Of a stretch of DNA of 62,791 nt, positions 1-8,554 are shown piece by piece. The notes below the pieces were generated by a model. That model was not told the DNA's origin, did no database searches, and saw only the letters and a program-made list of their open reading frames with translations. Each line of letters starts with the position of its first letter. Within the stretch, counting starts at the first letter, position 1. A program made the position numbers and the translations under genes. This DNA is from Actinomycetota bacterium. Lineage in GTDB: Bacteria > Actinomycetota > Actinomycetes > S36-B12. The stretch spans positions 1-62,791 of the forward strand of contig VGCC01000011.1 of the NCBI GenBank assembly GCA_016870195.1, written 5' to 3'.

Positions 1-861
1 GCTGTGTGTGGGGTCGACACGCTCGTAGCGACGGCGATCCGGAGGACCGACCTTCTGGCGCAGCATCCCGTAGTGCTCGAGGTAGTTCACCGCCTCGAGC
101 AGTGTGATCGCGACGAGTGCCTGCAGAACCAGGAAGGGAGCGATGCCGATGCCCAACCAGATGACCATGACCGCCCACAAGGCGAGAGTCATGAGCCAGG
201 AATTGAGAACATCGTTTCCGATGCGGAAGGGACTCTGATTGCGTCGGGCAAGGCGACGCTTCTCCAGATTCCACGCACTGCGGAGTGAACCGGACACCGT
301 GCGCGGCCAGTACCGGTAGAAGCTCTCCCCCACCCTGCTGCTTGCGGGATCCTCGGGAGTGGCCACACGCACGTGGTGACCGCGGTTGTGCTCGATATAG
401 AAGTGGCCGTACCCGCTCTGCGCGAGCGCGATCTTCGACAGCCACCGTTCGTTCGCTTCCTTCTTATGGCCGAGTTCGTGGGCGGTGTTGATACCGAGCC
501 CGCCGATGAATCCCACGGTGACAGTGAGGCCGACCTGCTCCCATGTGCTGAGGTCACCACGTGCGATGAACCAGAACGCGGTGGCGAATCCCGCGTACTG
601 CAGCGGCAGGAAGAGGTAGGTGATCCATCGGTAGTAGCGGTCGCGCTCGAGTGCCTCGATCACGTCGTCGGAGGGATTGGATCGATCGAGTCCGGTGAGG
701 ACGTCGATGACTGGGACAAGCCCCAGGATCACGAGCGGGCCAAGCCACAACCAGACCGCCATGTCGGTGAGGGTGAACAGGCCGATGGCGAGGAAGGGCA
801 GCAGGGGCATGAGTAACGCGACAAGCCAGAGGTACCGCTTGTGGTCGCGCCAGGTCTCCAT
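1..861 (-). CDS. alkB: Alkane 1-monooxygenase (AlkB), 3' end beyond the window
   Basis: 287 codons are visible from an ATG at 861; the frame runs open off the left edge, so the C-terminus is missing. AlkB is a membrane di-iron enzyme that hydroxylates the terminal carbon of medium-chain n-alkanes using rubredoxin electrons. The diagnostic motifs are present: HELGHK (residues 128-133), EHNRGHH (157-163) and NYLEHYG (259-265). The final histidine box (LQRHSDHHA in the family) would lie just past the edge. Hydrophobic helices fill residues 10-60, 82-125 and 222-258, as expected for the six-helix fold. Whether a rubredoxin gene follows cannot be seen. A related non-heme membrane hydroxylase is possible, but NYLEHYG is strongly AlkB-like. 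Confidence 0.9.
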   Translation of the reverse strand, partial: METWRDHKRYLWLVALLMPLLPFLAIGLFTLTDMAVWLWLGPLVILGLVPVIDVLTGLDRSNPSDDVIEALERDRYYRWITYLFLPLQYAGFATAFWFIARGDLSTWEQVGLTVTVGFIGGLGINTAHELGHKKEANERWLSKIALAQSGYGHFYIEHNRGHHVRVATPEDPASSRVGESFYRYWPRTVSGSLRSAWNLEKRRLARRNQSPFRIGNDVLNSWLMTLALWAVMVIWLGIGIAPFLVLQALVAITLLEAVNYLEHYGMLRQKVGPPDRRRYERVDPTHS

Positions 862-921
862 CACACTCCCTCGAGTCAGAGCACTGTACCGAGGGAATGA
901 CGAACCTTCTCGACATGCGTA

Positions 922-950
922 GGGCCCGACCCCTGTGCGGAGCCGGGCCC
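922..950 (-). terminator. Stem-loop after the small membrane protein gene
   Basis: GGGCCCG (922-928) pairs with CGGGCCC (944-950) around a 15-nt loop, starting about 11 nt past the stop codon of the gene ending at 962. No U-tract follows, so it may be a weak or Rho-assisted terminator or an mRNA 3'-end stabiliser. Confidence 0.4.
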
Positions 951-961
951 TGCACGAGGAT

Positions 962-1354
962 CTAGCCGCGAATCTCCTTGGTGACAGCACGCTCGGCCGT
1001 CTTCACCTTGATGTAGGTCGAGGAGGAGGAGTTCCACATCAACCAGAGGACGACGACCTGGATCGCGAGTCGGATGATGCCCCCAAGGACATCCCCGCCG
1101 AATATCTGGGTGACCTCGCTGATCACGGCGAGCACCGCGAATACCGAGATCACGATGCGTGCCCAGCTGTGACCGCGGGCGAGGGAGAAGGCGATGATCG
1201 CCGCCACGACGGCCACACCGGTGCCAAGCAGGCTGACGAACAGTCCCACGACCGAGGGATCCGCGGCGAGAGCACTGATCGCCACGATGACCGAGAGGAC
1301 TACATAAATCCATACGAGGAGGACCGCAAGGGTCAGGGTGAATGGTCTGCGCAT
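962..1354 (-). CDS. Small four-helix membrane protein, function unknown
   Basis: 130 residues from an ATG at 1354. Four hydrophobic segments are evident (about residues 6-29, 35-58, 66-84 and 94-108), followed by a short charged tail ending KEIRG, presumably cytoplasmic. I recognise no catalytic motif. It lies between alkB and the dprE operon on the same strand, but about 100 bp and a stem-loop separate it from alkB, and 46 bp separate it from dprE2, so co-transcription with either side is uncertain. Small proteins of this shape are common in actinomycetes and mostly uncharacterised. Confidence 0.6.
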   Translation of the reverse strand: MRRPFTLTLAVLLVWIYVVLSVIVAISALAADPSVVGLFVSLLGTGVAVVAAIIAFSLARGHSWARIVISVFAVLAVISEVTQIFGGDVLGGIIRLAIQVVVLWLMWNSSSSTYIKVKTAERAVTKEIRG

Positions 1355-1400
1355 GCCGACACGCTAGTGAGAAATCAGCTCCGTGGGGAGCACTCACCAC

Positions 1401-2159
1401 TTATTGGGGCAACTTTCGGAAGATCGGGCGTGGAACCGCCTTGACCGCGGTCATTAGGAACCGCAAGGGGCCGGGTGCGTACACCGTGTGTTTGCCCTTG
1501 CGCAGGCCGGCGACGATGACCCGGGCCACCTCCTCCGGATCGGAGGTCATCGGCGCCTCAGGAAGACCGGCACTCATCCGCGTCCGGACCATGCCCGGGC
1601 GGACGACGAGCACGCTGGCACCCGATCCAGCGAGGGCATCCCCCAATCCCTGCGCGAACGCATCGAGCCCCGCCTTCGTCGATCCGTAGACATAGTTCGA
1701 GCGCCGCGCCCGGTCGCCCGCGACACTTGAGAGCACAACAAGGTGCCCGTGACCCTGGCCGCGCAACCTCCGGGCGACGTGCAAGCCCACGCTCACCGCA
1801 CCGGTGTAGTTGACCGTGGCGATCTCGACCGCGAGTGCCGGATCTGCCTCGACCTGCATCTGGTCGCCGAGGACGCCGAACGCGAGGATCACGATGTCGA
1901 TATCGCCCGCATCGAAGATTCCGTCGATGACCTGCTTGTGGGATGCGGTGTTCGCCGCGTCGAAGTCGGCGGTCATGACCCCCGCCACACCGGCGCCGGT
2001 GAGTCGTTGAGCGGCAGCATCGAGCGCGGGTCCGGGGCGCCCCGCGAGGACTACCCGGCGTAGGCGTGCCCGCGGAAGCGCGAGCACGGTGGCGTTCGCG
2101 ATCTCACTACTTCCCCCAAGGACGAGGACGGACTGCGGGTCACCCAGAGCGTCGATCAC
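1401..2159 (-). CDS. dprE2: Decaprenylphosphoryl-beta-D-erythro-pentofuranosid-2-ulose 2-reductase (DprE2)
   Basis: 252-residue short-chain dehydrogenase. It completes epimerisation of decaprenylphosphoryl-ribose to decaprenylphosphoryl-arabinose, the arabinose donor for cell-wall arabinan, by reducing the 2-keto intermediate with NADH. It has the DprE2-type nucleotide motif GGSSEI (15-20), catalytic Ser144/145 and YxxxK (Tyr158, Lys162). I chose the GTG at 2159 because it overlaps the dprE1 stop as GTGA, giving the usual family length; the longer open frame upstream lies over dprE1. The pairing with dprE1 is the known arrangement and supports the name over a generic SDR. Confidence 0.92.
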   Translation of the reverse strand: MIDALGDPQSVLVLGGSSEIANATVLALPRARLRRVVLAGRPGPALDAAAQRLTGAGVAGVMTADFDAANTASHKQVIDGIFDAGDIDIVILAFGVLGDQMQVEADPALAVEIATVNYTGAVSVGLHVARRLRGQGHGHLVVLSSVAGDRARRSNYVYGSTKAGLDAFAQGLGDALAGSGASVLVVRPGMVRTRMSAGLPEAPMTSDPEEVARVIVAGLRKGKHTVYAPGPLRFLMTAVKAVPRPIFRKLPQ

Positions 2160-3523
2160 AGTTCCAGTCTCCTCGCCAGATCCGAGGTGAACACCCGATC
2201 GGGGTCCATCCGATTTCGAACAGCCTGCCACTCGGTAAGTCGCGGGTAGGTGCGCCGCACCATCTCGGGGGATTGGCGCGAATCTTTCGCGAAGTAGAGC
2301 CGGCCACCCGCCTGCGCGACCAGTTCGTCGAGTTCGTCGAGAACGCGGTCGAGTCCCTCGACGCGCGCCGGCACATCCGCAGCCAGCGTCCATCCCGGCA
2401 TCGGGAAGGACAGTGGTGCTGGGTTGCTGGGACCGAAGCGCTTGAGCACGGTGAGGAAGCTCGGTGCACCGACACGCGCGAGCTTCTCCAGCGACGTGCG
2501 CACCACCTCGGCACCGGAGTCGGGGACCACGAACTGGTACTGCAGGAAACCCCGGGGTCCATAGACGCGGTTCCACTCCTGCACACCGTCAAGTGGGTGG
2601 AAGAAGGCCGCGATGCTCTGCACCTCATCTGCGCGCTGGCGCGGATGCTTGCGAAACCAGGCTTCGTTGAATGCCCGGACGGTGAGGGTGTTGAGCAGTC
2701 CCGAGGGAATAAGGGACGGGGCCGTGATCCGCACTGCCGGGTCGTAATCGCGCATGGACGCGCGCTTGCCTGCCGGGAGTTGGTCTGCGCGCGCATGGTC
2801 ACCGCGGGTAATCACTCCGCGGCCCGAGGCTGCAACGGAATCGATCCACGCGACGGTGTAGCGATAGTCGCTGTCCCGGGCCAGCATCCGGGCCATGACG
2901 TCGTCGAGATCGGTCCCGCGTTCGGTGTCGACACTGATGAGCGACGTCTCGATCGGAATCACGTCGAACGTGGCACTCACGATGATCCCGGTCAGCCCCA
3001 TGCCACCCACCGTGGCCCAGAACTCTTCCGGTGTGGTCTCCGGCGTCAGAGTCAGCAGCCGACCATCGCCGGTGAGCAGGTCGAGTGCGCGCACATGGGC
3101 ACCGAAACTCCCGCTTCCATGGTGGTTCTTGCCGTGGATATCGGCAGCGATCGCACCCCCCACGGTGACCATCCGAGTCCCCGGGGTCACGGGGACGAAG
3201 AATCCCCGCGGCACGATCGCCCGGAGGATCGCGTCGAGACTTGCGCCGCCATCCGCTCGAACCGTGGCCGTTGCCGGGTCCAGGGAGAAGCCCTTGACCC
3301 CGGTCATGTCGATGACCGTTGCACCACCCGATTGCGCCGCATCGCCGTACGAGCGGCCGAGACCGCGAGCAAGCACCCCGCGAGGTGACCGTCGATCGAG
3401 TGCGACCGTGATGTCCGTGATGTCGACGGGCCTGGCAACGCGGGCACGCGACGGGGAAGTGCGTCCCCACCCGGTAAGAAGCTCCTCGTCCGCCGACGGG
3501 ACGAGTGGCGATACGGAGTTCAC
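2156..3523 (-). CDS. dprE1: Decaprenylphosphoryl-beta-D-ribose 2-oxidase (DprE1)
   Basis: 455-residue FAD-dependent oxidase of the VAO/GlcD type that oxidises C2 of decaprenylphosphoryl-ribose. Hallmarks are TGWGRT (17-22), GLGRSYGD (54-61), HGKNHH (130-135) in the FAD domain, EWNRVYGPRGFLQYQF (316-331) and AKDSR (412-416), whose Lys413 matches the catalytic Lys418 of M. tuberculosis DprE1. The residue matching Cys387, the covalent target of benzothiazinones, is Ala381 (context GWTLAADVP against GWNICVDFP). The start is a GTG overlapping the ubiA stop as GTGA. Overlaps on both sides imply translational coupling in one operon. The enzyme acts at the cytoplasmic membrane or periplasmic face in mycobacteria. 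Confidence 0.95.
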   Translation of the reverse strand: MNSVSPLVPSADEELLTGWGRTSPSRARVARPVDITDITVALDRRSPRGVLARGLGRSYGDAAQSGGATVIDMTGVKGFSLDPATATVRADGGASLDAILRAIVPRGFFVPVTPGTRMVTVGGAIAADIHGKNHHGSGSFGAHVRALDLLTGDGRLLTLTPETTPEEFWATVGGMGLTGIIVSATFDVIPIETSLISVDTERGTDLDDVMARMLARDSDYRYTVAWIDSVAASGRGVITRGDHARADQLPAGKRASMRDYDPAVRITAPSLIPSGLLNTLTVRAFNEAWFRKHPRQRADEVQSIAAFFHPLDGVQEWNRVYGPRGFLQYQFVVPDSGAEVVRTSLEKLARVGAPSFLTVLKRFGPSNPAPLSFPMPGWTLAADVPARVEGLDRVLDELDELVAQAGGRLYFAKDSRQSPEMVRRTYPRLTEWQAVRNRMDPDRVFTSDLARRLEL

Positions 3524-4389
3524 AGGCCCAGCGCTCCGAGCCCGAACATGACGACCCAGATCACACCGAGGAGAAGCAGCACGCGGTCACCGAGTGCGGC
3601 GTCTTCCGGCGCCTCCGCCTCACCGCGATCGATGTCGACCGCGTAACGCAGAATCGCGAGCACGAAGGGCACCACACTCCACTGCGCCCAAGGAAAAGAC
3701 GAGGGTGTCTGAGCAACGTCGAATGCCCAGAGGCAGTACGCCGTGATGGTGACCGCCGCGGACACCGCCCACACGAAACGCAGGTATCCGGGGGTGTAGC
3801 CGGCGAGGCTGCGGCGTGGAGCAGCGTCGTCACCGTCGCGTCGCGCACGTTCGAGTTCGCTGAACCTCTTGCCGGCCGCCATGAAGAGTGAGCCGAATCC
3901 GGCGACGATGAGGAACCACTGGGAGATCGGCAGGTCCGACGCTGCACCACCAGCGATGGCACGCAAGAGGAAACCCATGGCGAGCAAGGCGAGTTCAACA
4001 ACCGGTTCGTGCTTGAGCAACAGTGAGTAGATCAGTGTGGTCGCTGCGTACGCGGCCACAACTCCCGCGAGCGCCGGCTGTATCCACCACGACATCGCGA
4101 GTGCTACTACTGCGAACACGATCGCCGTGACGACCGCCGTAGTAGTCGAGAGACGGCCGGAGGCGATCGCACGGTGTTGCTTTTTCGGGTGGGCACGGTC
4201 GGCTTCGACGTCGCGTACGTCGTTGACCAAGTACGTCGCCGAGGAGATCAGGCAGAAGGCAACGAAAGCACCGATGGATGGAAGGAGGATGTCGGGCTCG
4301 AAGAGTCGCCCTGCACCCAGCGGAGCGGCGAACACGAGGACGTTCTTCGCCCACTGACGCGGGCGAAGGGCACTCAGCCACGCGTTCAT
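3520..4389 (-). CDS. ubiA: Decaprenyl-phosphate phosphoribosyltransferase (UbiA family, DPPR synthase)
   Basis: 289-residue polytopic prenyltransferase-fold protein that transfers phosphoribose from PRPP to decaprenyl phosphate, the first committed step toward decaprenylphosphoryl-arabinose. The Mg-binding motif NDVRDVEADRAHP sits at residues 56-68; LKHEPVVE in the second half and the C-terminal RYAVDIDRG and PEDAALGDRVL segments match the Rv3806c subfamily rather than menaquinone or heme UbiA enzymes. ATG at 4389 overlaps the upstream stop by 4 bp. With dprE1 and dprE2 directly downstream, all three enzymes of donor synthesis after PRPP (apart from a possible phosphatase) form one coupled unit. 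Confidence 0.92.
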   Translation of the reverse strand: MNAWLSALRPRQWAKNVLVFAAPLGAGRLFEPDILLPSIGAFVAFCLISSATYLVNDVRDVEADRAHPKKQHRAIASGRLSTTTAVVTAIVFAVVALAMSWWIQPALAGVVAAYAATTLIYSLLLKHEPVVELALLAMGFLLRAIAGGAASDLPISQWFLIVAGFGSLFMAAGKRFSELERARRDGDDAAPRRSLAGYTPGYLRFVWAVSAAVTITAYCLWAFDVAQTPSSFPWAQWSVVPFVLAILRYAVDIDRGEAEAPEDAALGDRVLLLLGVIWVVMFGLGALGL

Positions 4390-4862
4390 GGACGCTCCGC
4401 GTACCGACCGGGTTCGGTGTCAGCGATGATGCGCGCGATTTGCGGTACGACCAGGAACCACGTGATGATGTGCGGGATGGTCAACCAGATCCGCGTCGAC
4501 CACTCGACGGGTTGTGAGAGCGGGCTGATGCACGAGAGTGCGGCGATCAGGGTTCCGACCCAGAAGACGATGCGTCCGGCGAACCGCACCCCGCGCAGGA
4601 ATCCGGCGAGCAGGGCGCCGGCGATCGCCGATCCCAGCGGGATCACGACCACGAGAACCCAGGGCACGACCTCGGGGATGCCACCGAGCACCACCTGCAT
4701 GGGGACGCCGATACCGCGGGCCAGGCCGTAGACGGCCAGGCTCAGCAGCGCAGACCAGGCCCCTGTGACCAGGCCGGCGTAGGCGAGGTTCCGGAAGGTC
4801 GGCTGGGCCGAGGTCGGCGGGGGAACGGGGGTGACGGATTGGGCCCACGCCACCCGCGACAT
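4386..4862 (-). CDS. DUF6069-like membrane protein
   Basis: 158 residues with four predicted helices and a short N-terminal tail rich in Pro and Thr. The layout and the conserved-looking PHIITWFLVVP segment near the last helix resemble the actinobacterial DUF6069 family, whose role is unknown. ATGs also occur in frame at 4913/4910, but the TATGAT hexamer there looks like a -10 box, and AGGGAA lies a suitable distance before the ATG at 4862, so I prefer 4862. It overlaps ubiA by 4 bp and so leads the arabinan-donor operon. A structural or regulatory membrane partner is possible but unproven. Confidence 0.6.
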   Translation of the reverse strand: MSRVAWAQSVTPVPPPTSAQPTFRNLAYAGLVTGAWSALLSLAVYGLARGIGVPMQVVLGGIPEVVPWVLVVVIPLGSAIAGALLAGFLRGVRFAGRIVFWVGTLIAALSCISPLSQPVEWSTRIWLTIPHIITWFLVVPQIARIIADTEPGRYAERP

Positions 4863-4913
4863 GCAGGCATTGTTCCCTGTCCCCTTGCATTGCGCCCGGA
4901 AGGAGGGCATCAT

Positions 4914-4933
4914 AAGTTACTGGCCAGTAACTT
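4914..4933. promoter_or_regulatory. Perfect 20-bp palindrome, candidate TetR-type operator
   Basis: AAGTTACTGGCCAGTAACTT is identical to its reverse complement. It lies in the 88-bp space between the divergent DUF6069 and acyl-CoA dehydrogenase genes, overlapping where both promoters should be; TATGAT on the minus strand abuts it. Length, symmetry and the fatty-acid gene beside it fit a TetR-family site. No TetR gene is in this window, so the regulator is unknown. Confidence 0.65.
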
Positions 4934-4950
4934 AGCCCGATGAGGATGCC

Positions 4951-6786
4951 ATGAGCCATTACAAGAGCAACGTCCGCGATCTCGAATTCAACCTGTTCGA
5001 GGTGTTCGGTGCCGGGGAACGCATGGGCACCGGCCCGTTCGCCGACATGGATGAGGAGACCGCCCGCGGCATCCTCGAAGAGGTCAACCGACTCGCCGTC
5101 GGCCCCCTCGCCGAATCCTTCGAGGACGCAGACCGCAATCCTCCGGTCTACGACCCGGAAACGAAGTCCGTGACGATGCCGGAGGGCTTCAAGAAGAGCT
5201 TCCGCGCACTCATGGAATCCGAGTGGTGGCGGTTGGACCTCCCGCAGCACATCGGTGGCGCTGGTGCACCGCCCTCCCTGCGCTGGGCCGCGAGCGAACT
5301 CATGCTCGGTGCGAACCCGGGAGCGTTCCTGTTCATGTCCGGCCCGAACTTCGCCGCCGTTATCGACGGGCTGGGAACAGACGAGCAGAAGAAGTTCGCC
5401 GCGCTCATGATCGACAAGGGGTGGGGCGCCACGATGGTGCTCACCGAGCCCGATGCCGGATCCGATGTCGGTGCCGGCCGCGCGAAGGCATTCGACAACG
5501 GTGACGGCACCTGGCGCATCGAAGGCGTGAAGCGCTTCATCACCTCGGCCGAGCACGACATGGCCGACAACATCGTGCATCTCGTGCTCGCCCGGCCGGA
5601 AGGTGCCGGGCCCGGCACGAAGGGTCTCTCACTCTTCATCGTGCCGAAGTACCACGTCGATGTGGAGACGGGTGAACTCGGCGCGCGTAACGGCGTCTAC
5701 GCCACGAACGTAGAGAAGAAGATGGGCCTGAAGGCCTCCACCACATGCGAGATGACCTTCGGTGAGAAGGAGCCGGCCACCGGCTGGCTGCTCGGCGAGG
5801 TCCACGACGGCATCGCGCAAATGTTCAAGGTCATCGAATACGCGCGCATGATGGTCGGCACGAAGGCCATCGCGGCACTATCCACGGGATATCTGAACGC
5901 CCTCGATTACGCGAAGACTCGCGTGCAGGGACCAGACCTGACGAAGATGCTGGACAAGGCCTCCCCGCGCGTCACGATCATGCACCACCCCGATGTCCGA
6001 CGCAGTCTGATGCTGCAGAAGTCCTACGCGGAAGGGCTGCGGGCACTCGTCGCCTACACCGCCTACTGGCAGGACCTGGTTCAGATGGCGCAGGCGGGCG
6101 TGCCGGATATCGATCTCGACATGGCCGAGCGGATGAACGATCTTCTGCTTCCCCTCGTCAAAGGTGTGGGCTCGGAGCGCAGCTACGAGATGCTCGCGGT
6201 GGCGCTGCAGACCTACGGTGGTTCGGGCTACCTGCAGGACTACCCGATCGAGCAGTACATCCGCGACGCCAAGATCGACACCCTCTACGAAGGCACCACC
6301 GCGATCCAGGGTCTCGACTTCTTCTTCCGCAAGATGGTGCGCGATCAGTTCCGGGCGATCACCTACCTCGCGAGCCAGATCACCGAGACCGTGAAGGGTG
6401 ACGAGGGCAACGGGCAACTCGCCACCGAGCGCGAGTTGCTCGGCAAGGCACTCGAGGATGTCCAGGGGATCGTCGGTGTCATGGGCCAGTGGGCGATGGC
6501 ATCGCAGCAGAACCCCGAGGAGGTCTACAAGGTCGGCCTGAACAGCACGCGTCTTCTCATGGCAACCGGCGACCTGGTCATCGGGTGGCTGCTCGTGCGC
6601 CAGGCCGAGGTGGCCCTCGCCGCTCTGGCCGCCGGACCTTCGCCGCGCGATAAGGCGTTCTACAAGGGCAAGGTGGAGACAGCGCGGTGGTTCACGCGCA
6701 ACCGCCTCCCGCTGCTCTCGGCTGAGCGCACCATCGCGGAGGCCACCGCCGGCGAGATCATGGACTTGCCGGAGGAAGCCTTCTAG
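4951..6786 (+). CDS. Acyl-CoA dehydrogenase, FadE5-like
   Basis: 611-residue FAD flavoprotein that makes the trans-2-enoyl-CoA in the first step of beta-oxidation. It has the long form with an N-terminal leader ([13 protein letters not shown]), the FAD/substrate motif [10 protein letters not shown] near residues 164-173, and the C-terminal catalytic motif YEGTTAIQ with Glu447 as the likely base. The extra C-terminal domain (about 480-611) is typical of the FadE5 group of broad-chain-length enzymes. ATG at 4951 follows GAGGATGCC, a modest ribosome site. It stands alone after a perfect palindrome that probably controls it. Length and leader exclude the ordinary 380-residue class. Confidence 0.9.
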   Translation: MSHYKSNVRDLEFNLFEVFGAGERMGTGPFADMDEETARGILEEVNRLAVGPLAESFEDADRNPPVYDPETKSVTMPEGFKKSFRALMESEWWRLDLPQHIGGAGAPPSLRWAASELMLGANPGAFLFMSGPNFAAVIDGLGTDEQKKFAALMIDKGWGATMVLTEPDAGSDVGAGRAKAFDNGDGTWRIEGVKRFITSAEHDMADNIVHLVLARPEGAGPGTKGLSLFIVPKYHVDVETGELGARNGVYATNVEKKMGLKASTTCEMTFGEKEPATGWLLGEVHDGIAQMFKVIEYARMMVGTKAIAALSTGYLNALDYAKTRVQGPDLTKMLDKASPRVTIMHHPDVRRSLMLQKSYAEGLRALVAYTAYWQDLVQMAQAGVPDIDLDMAERMNDLLLPLVKGVGSERSYEMLAVALQTYGGSGYLQDYPIEQYIRDAKIDTLYEGTTAIQGLDFFFRKMVRDQFRAITYLASQITETVKGDEGNGQLATERELLGKALEDVQGIVGVMGQWAMASQQNPEEVYKVGLNSTRLLMATGDLVIGWLLVRQAEVALAALAAGPSPRDKAFYKGKVETARWFTRNRLPLLSAERTIAEATAGEIMDLPEEAF

Positions 6787-6827
6787 CCAAAGAGGCGTCA
6801 CACCGTCGCCGGTGAAAGGATCGCGAC

Positions 6828-8036
6828 ATGGTGTCCGCGAACTCGGGAGGAAGTTCGGAGCTTCCGCTCCTACTCCTGGAGTTCGGCCTTCTCTTGATTG
6901 CCTTGGGCATCATCGCCCGCATTGCACGCAGGTTCGACCTCTCCGCAGTGCCGTTTTATCTTCTCGCTGGCCTCCTCTTCGGCGAAGGAGGCATCTACGG
7001 CATCGAGTCGACGAACACCATCGTCCCGACGCTTGCTGAACTTGGGGTACTCCTCCTGCTGCTTCTTCTCGGACTCGAGTACTCGGGTCGTGAATTGGTT
7101 GAGACCGCACGTCAACAGTCGAAGTCGGGCCTCATCGATCTCGTGGCGAATGGGGCTCCCGGCGCCGTTGCTGGATTCCTTCTCGGGTGGGGTGTTCCCG
7201 GGGCCCTCGCCCTCGGGGGCGTCACCTACATCTCGTCCTCGGGCATCGTGAGTCAGGTTGTCCGGGACCTGCGCTGGCGCCGCAATCCAGAGACGCGTCC
7301 GGTCGTGAGCGTGCTCGTCCTCGAGGACCTGGTGATGGCGCCCTACCTTCCCATCCTGACCGTCGTCCTGACCGGGACCGGACTGCTCACCGGTCTTATC
7401 AGCGTCGGGGTAGCGCTTCTCGTCGTGGCAGCTGTCATCGTGATAACGATTCGACGCGAAGACCACTTCCGGCGCATCCTCCGGTCGGACGAACCGGTCG
7501 GCCTGCTCCTCGTGGTGTTCGGATCAGCCGTCGCAGCGGCCGGCTTGGCCGGCTTGATCAACTTCTCGCCGGCGGTCGCGGCGTTCCTCGTCGGGTTGCT
7601 CCTCACCGGCGAAGTAGCGGAAGTCGCCCGCCGCCGACTCGATCCGCTTCGTGAGATGCTCGCCGCAATCTTCTTCGTGTACTTCGGCCTCTCCACCGAT
7701 CTTGCGGCACTGCCCGAGATGCTCGTGCCCGCAATTCTTCTCGCAATCGTGACGATTGGGACCAAGTTCCTCACCGGATGGTTCGCCGCCCGCACCGTGC
7801 GTGGTGGAACGATTTCCCGCCTTCGCGCGGGTGCTCTGTTAAGTGCCCGCGGCGAATTCAGTGTGATCATCGCCGGACTCGTTGCGGTAAGCGGAGTGCT
7901 CCCCCCGACCTTCGAGGCGCTGGTCGCGGCCTACGTATTGATCACCGCAGGCATTGCCCCGATCATCGCACGACTCGTCGAACCGCTCGGCTGGTGGTGG
8001 GATCAACGTCCACGCAACGTACCCTCATCATCATGA
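6828..8036 (+). CDS. CPA2 family cation:proton antiporter (KefB/NapA-like)
   Basis: 402 residues, almost entirely membrane-spanning with about 12 helices, matching the Na+/H+ exchanger domain of CPA2 proteins. Recognisable family segments are the N-terminal VPFYLLAGLLFG, VLVLEDLVMAPYLP (acidic residues in a mid-membrane helix) and FSPAVAAFLVGLLLTGE. No TrkA-N/TrkA-C domain follows, so unlike KefB/KefC it has no built-in nucleotide gate. ATG at 6828 follows GAAAGGA. The last codon overlaps copC as ATGA, so the antiporter may be co-expressed with the copper genes, though no functional link is known. The ion is uncertain (Na+ or K+). Confidence 0.82.
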   Translation: MVSANSGGSSELPLLLLEFGLLLIALGIIARIARRFDLSAVPFYLLAGLLFGEGGIYGIESTNTIVPTLAELGVLLLLLLLGLEYSGRELVETARQQSKSGLIDLVANGAPGAVAGFLLGWGVPGALALGGVTYISSSGIVSQVVRDLRWRRNPETRPVVSVLVLEDLVMAPYLPILTVVLTGTGLLTGLISVGVALLVVAAVIVITIRREDHFRRILRSDEPVGLLLVVFGSAVAAAGLAGLINFSPAVAAFLVGLLLTGEVAEVARRRLDPLREMLAAIFFVYFGLSTDLAALPEMLVPAILLAIVTIGTKFLTGWFAARTVRGGTISRLRAGALLSARGEFSVIIAGLVAVSGVLPPTFEALVAAYVLITAGIAPIIARLVEPLGWWWDQRPRNVPSSS

Positions 8037-8554
8037 AGCGCATTGCGACGCTCTCCGCCGCAGTAGTTGTTTCGATGCTTGTGGCTCCCGGGGTGCGAGC
8101 CCACAGCGATCTCGTAGGGACGACTCCTGCGGACGGCGCCGTGATCGCTGAGGCGCCTGCGTCCATCACGCTGCAATTCAACGAGGAGCCGCTGGACTCC
8201 CTGGTGGACGTGGTCATCACGGATGCCGAGGGTGACGTCGTGGCGATGGACGCGGCCGAGGCGGCGGGCACGGACGTGCTCGTGCCCTGGCCAGGATCAC
8301 TCGGTGCGGGCGATTACACGGTTGCCTACCGCGTGGTCTCCGCCGATGGTCACCCCGTGACGGGAACCTTCACCTTCACCTATACCGGTGGAGCATCCAC
8401 GGACACACTCCCCGTGATCGATCAGGCTGCGGCCGCGGACGTGCTCGCGGACGTTGAGCAGCCGAGCACGAATCTCCCACTCATCCTCGGGATCACTGCG
8501 TTGGTCGTCGCGGCGATCGCGATCGTCCTGGTGCGGAGACGCGCACGGCGATGA
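8033..8554 (+). CDS. copC: CopC-domain copper-binding protein with C-terminal membrane anchor
   Basis: 173 residues: signal peptide (1-23, ending VRA), a CopC beta-barrel and a C-terminal helix (about 146-167) followed by RRRARR. After cleavage the mature chain would begin with His24, the classic N-terminal Cu(II) ligand; Asp105 and His107 in SADGHPVTG supply the other expected ligands, so the Cu(II) site looks intact. ATG at 8033 overlaps the antiporter stop, and the stop overlaps copD as ATGA. The protein should sit outside the membrane and deliver copper to the CopD-CtaG protein encoded next. Confidence 0.88.
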   Translation: MKRIATLSAAVVVSMLVAPGVRAHSDLVGTTPADGAVIAEAPASITLQFNEEPLDSLVDVVITDAEGDVVAMDAAEAAGTDVLVPWPGSLGAGDYTVAYRVVSADGHPVTGTFTFTYTGGASTDTLPVIDQAAAADVLADVEQPSTNLPLILGITALVVAAIAIVLVRRRARR

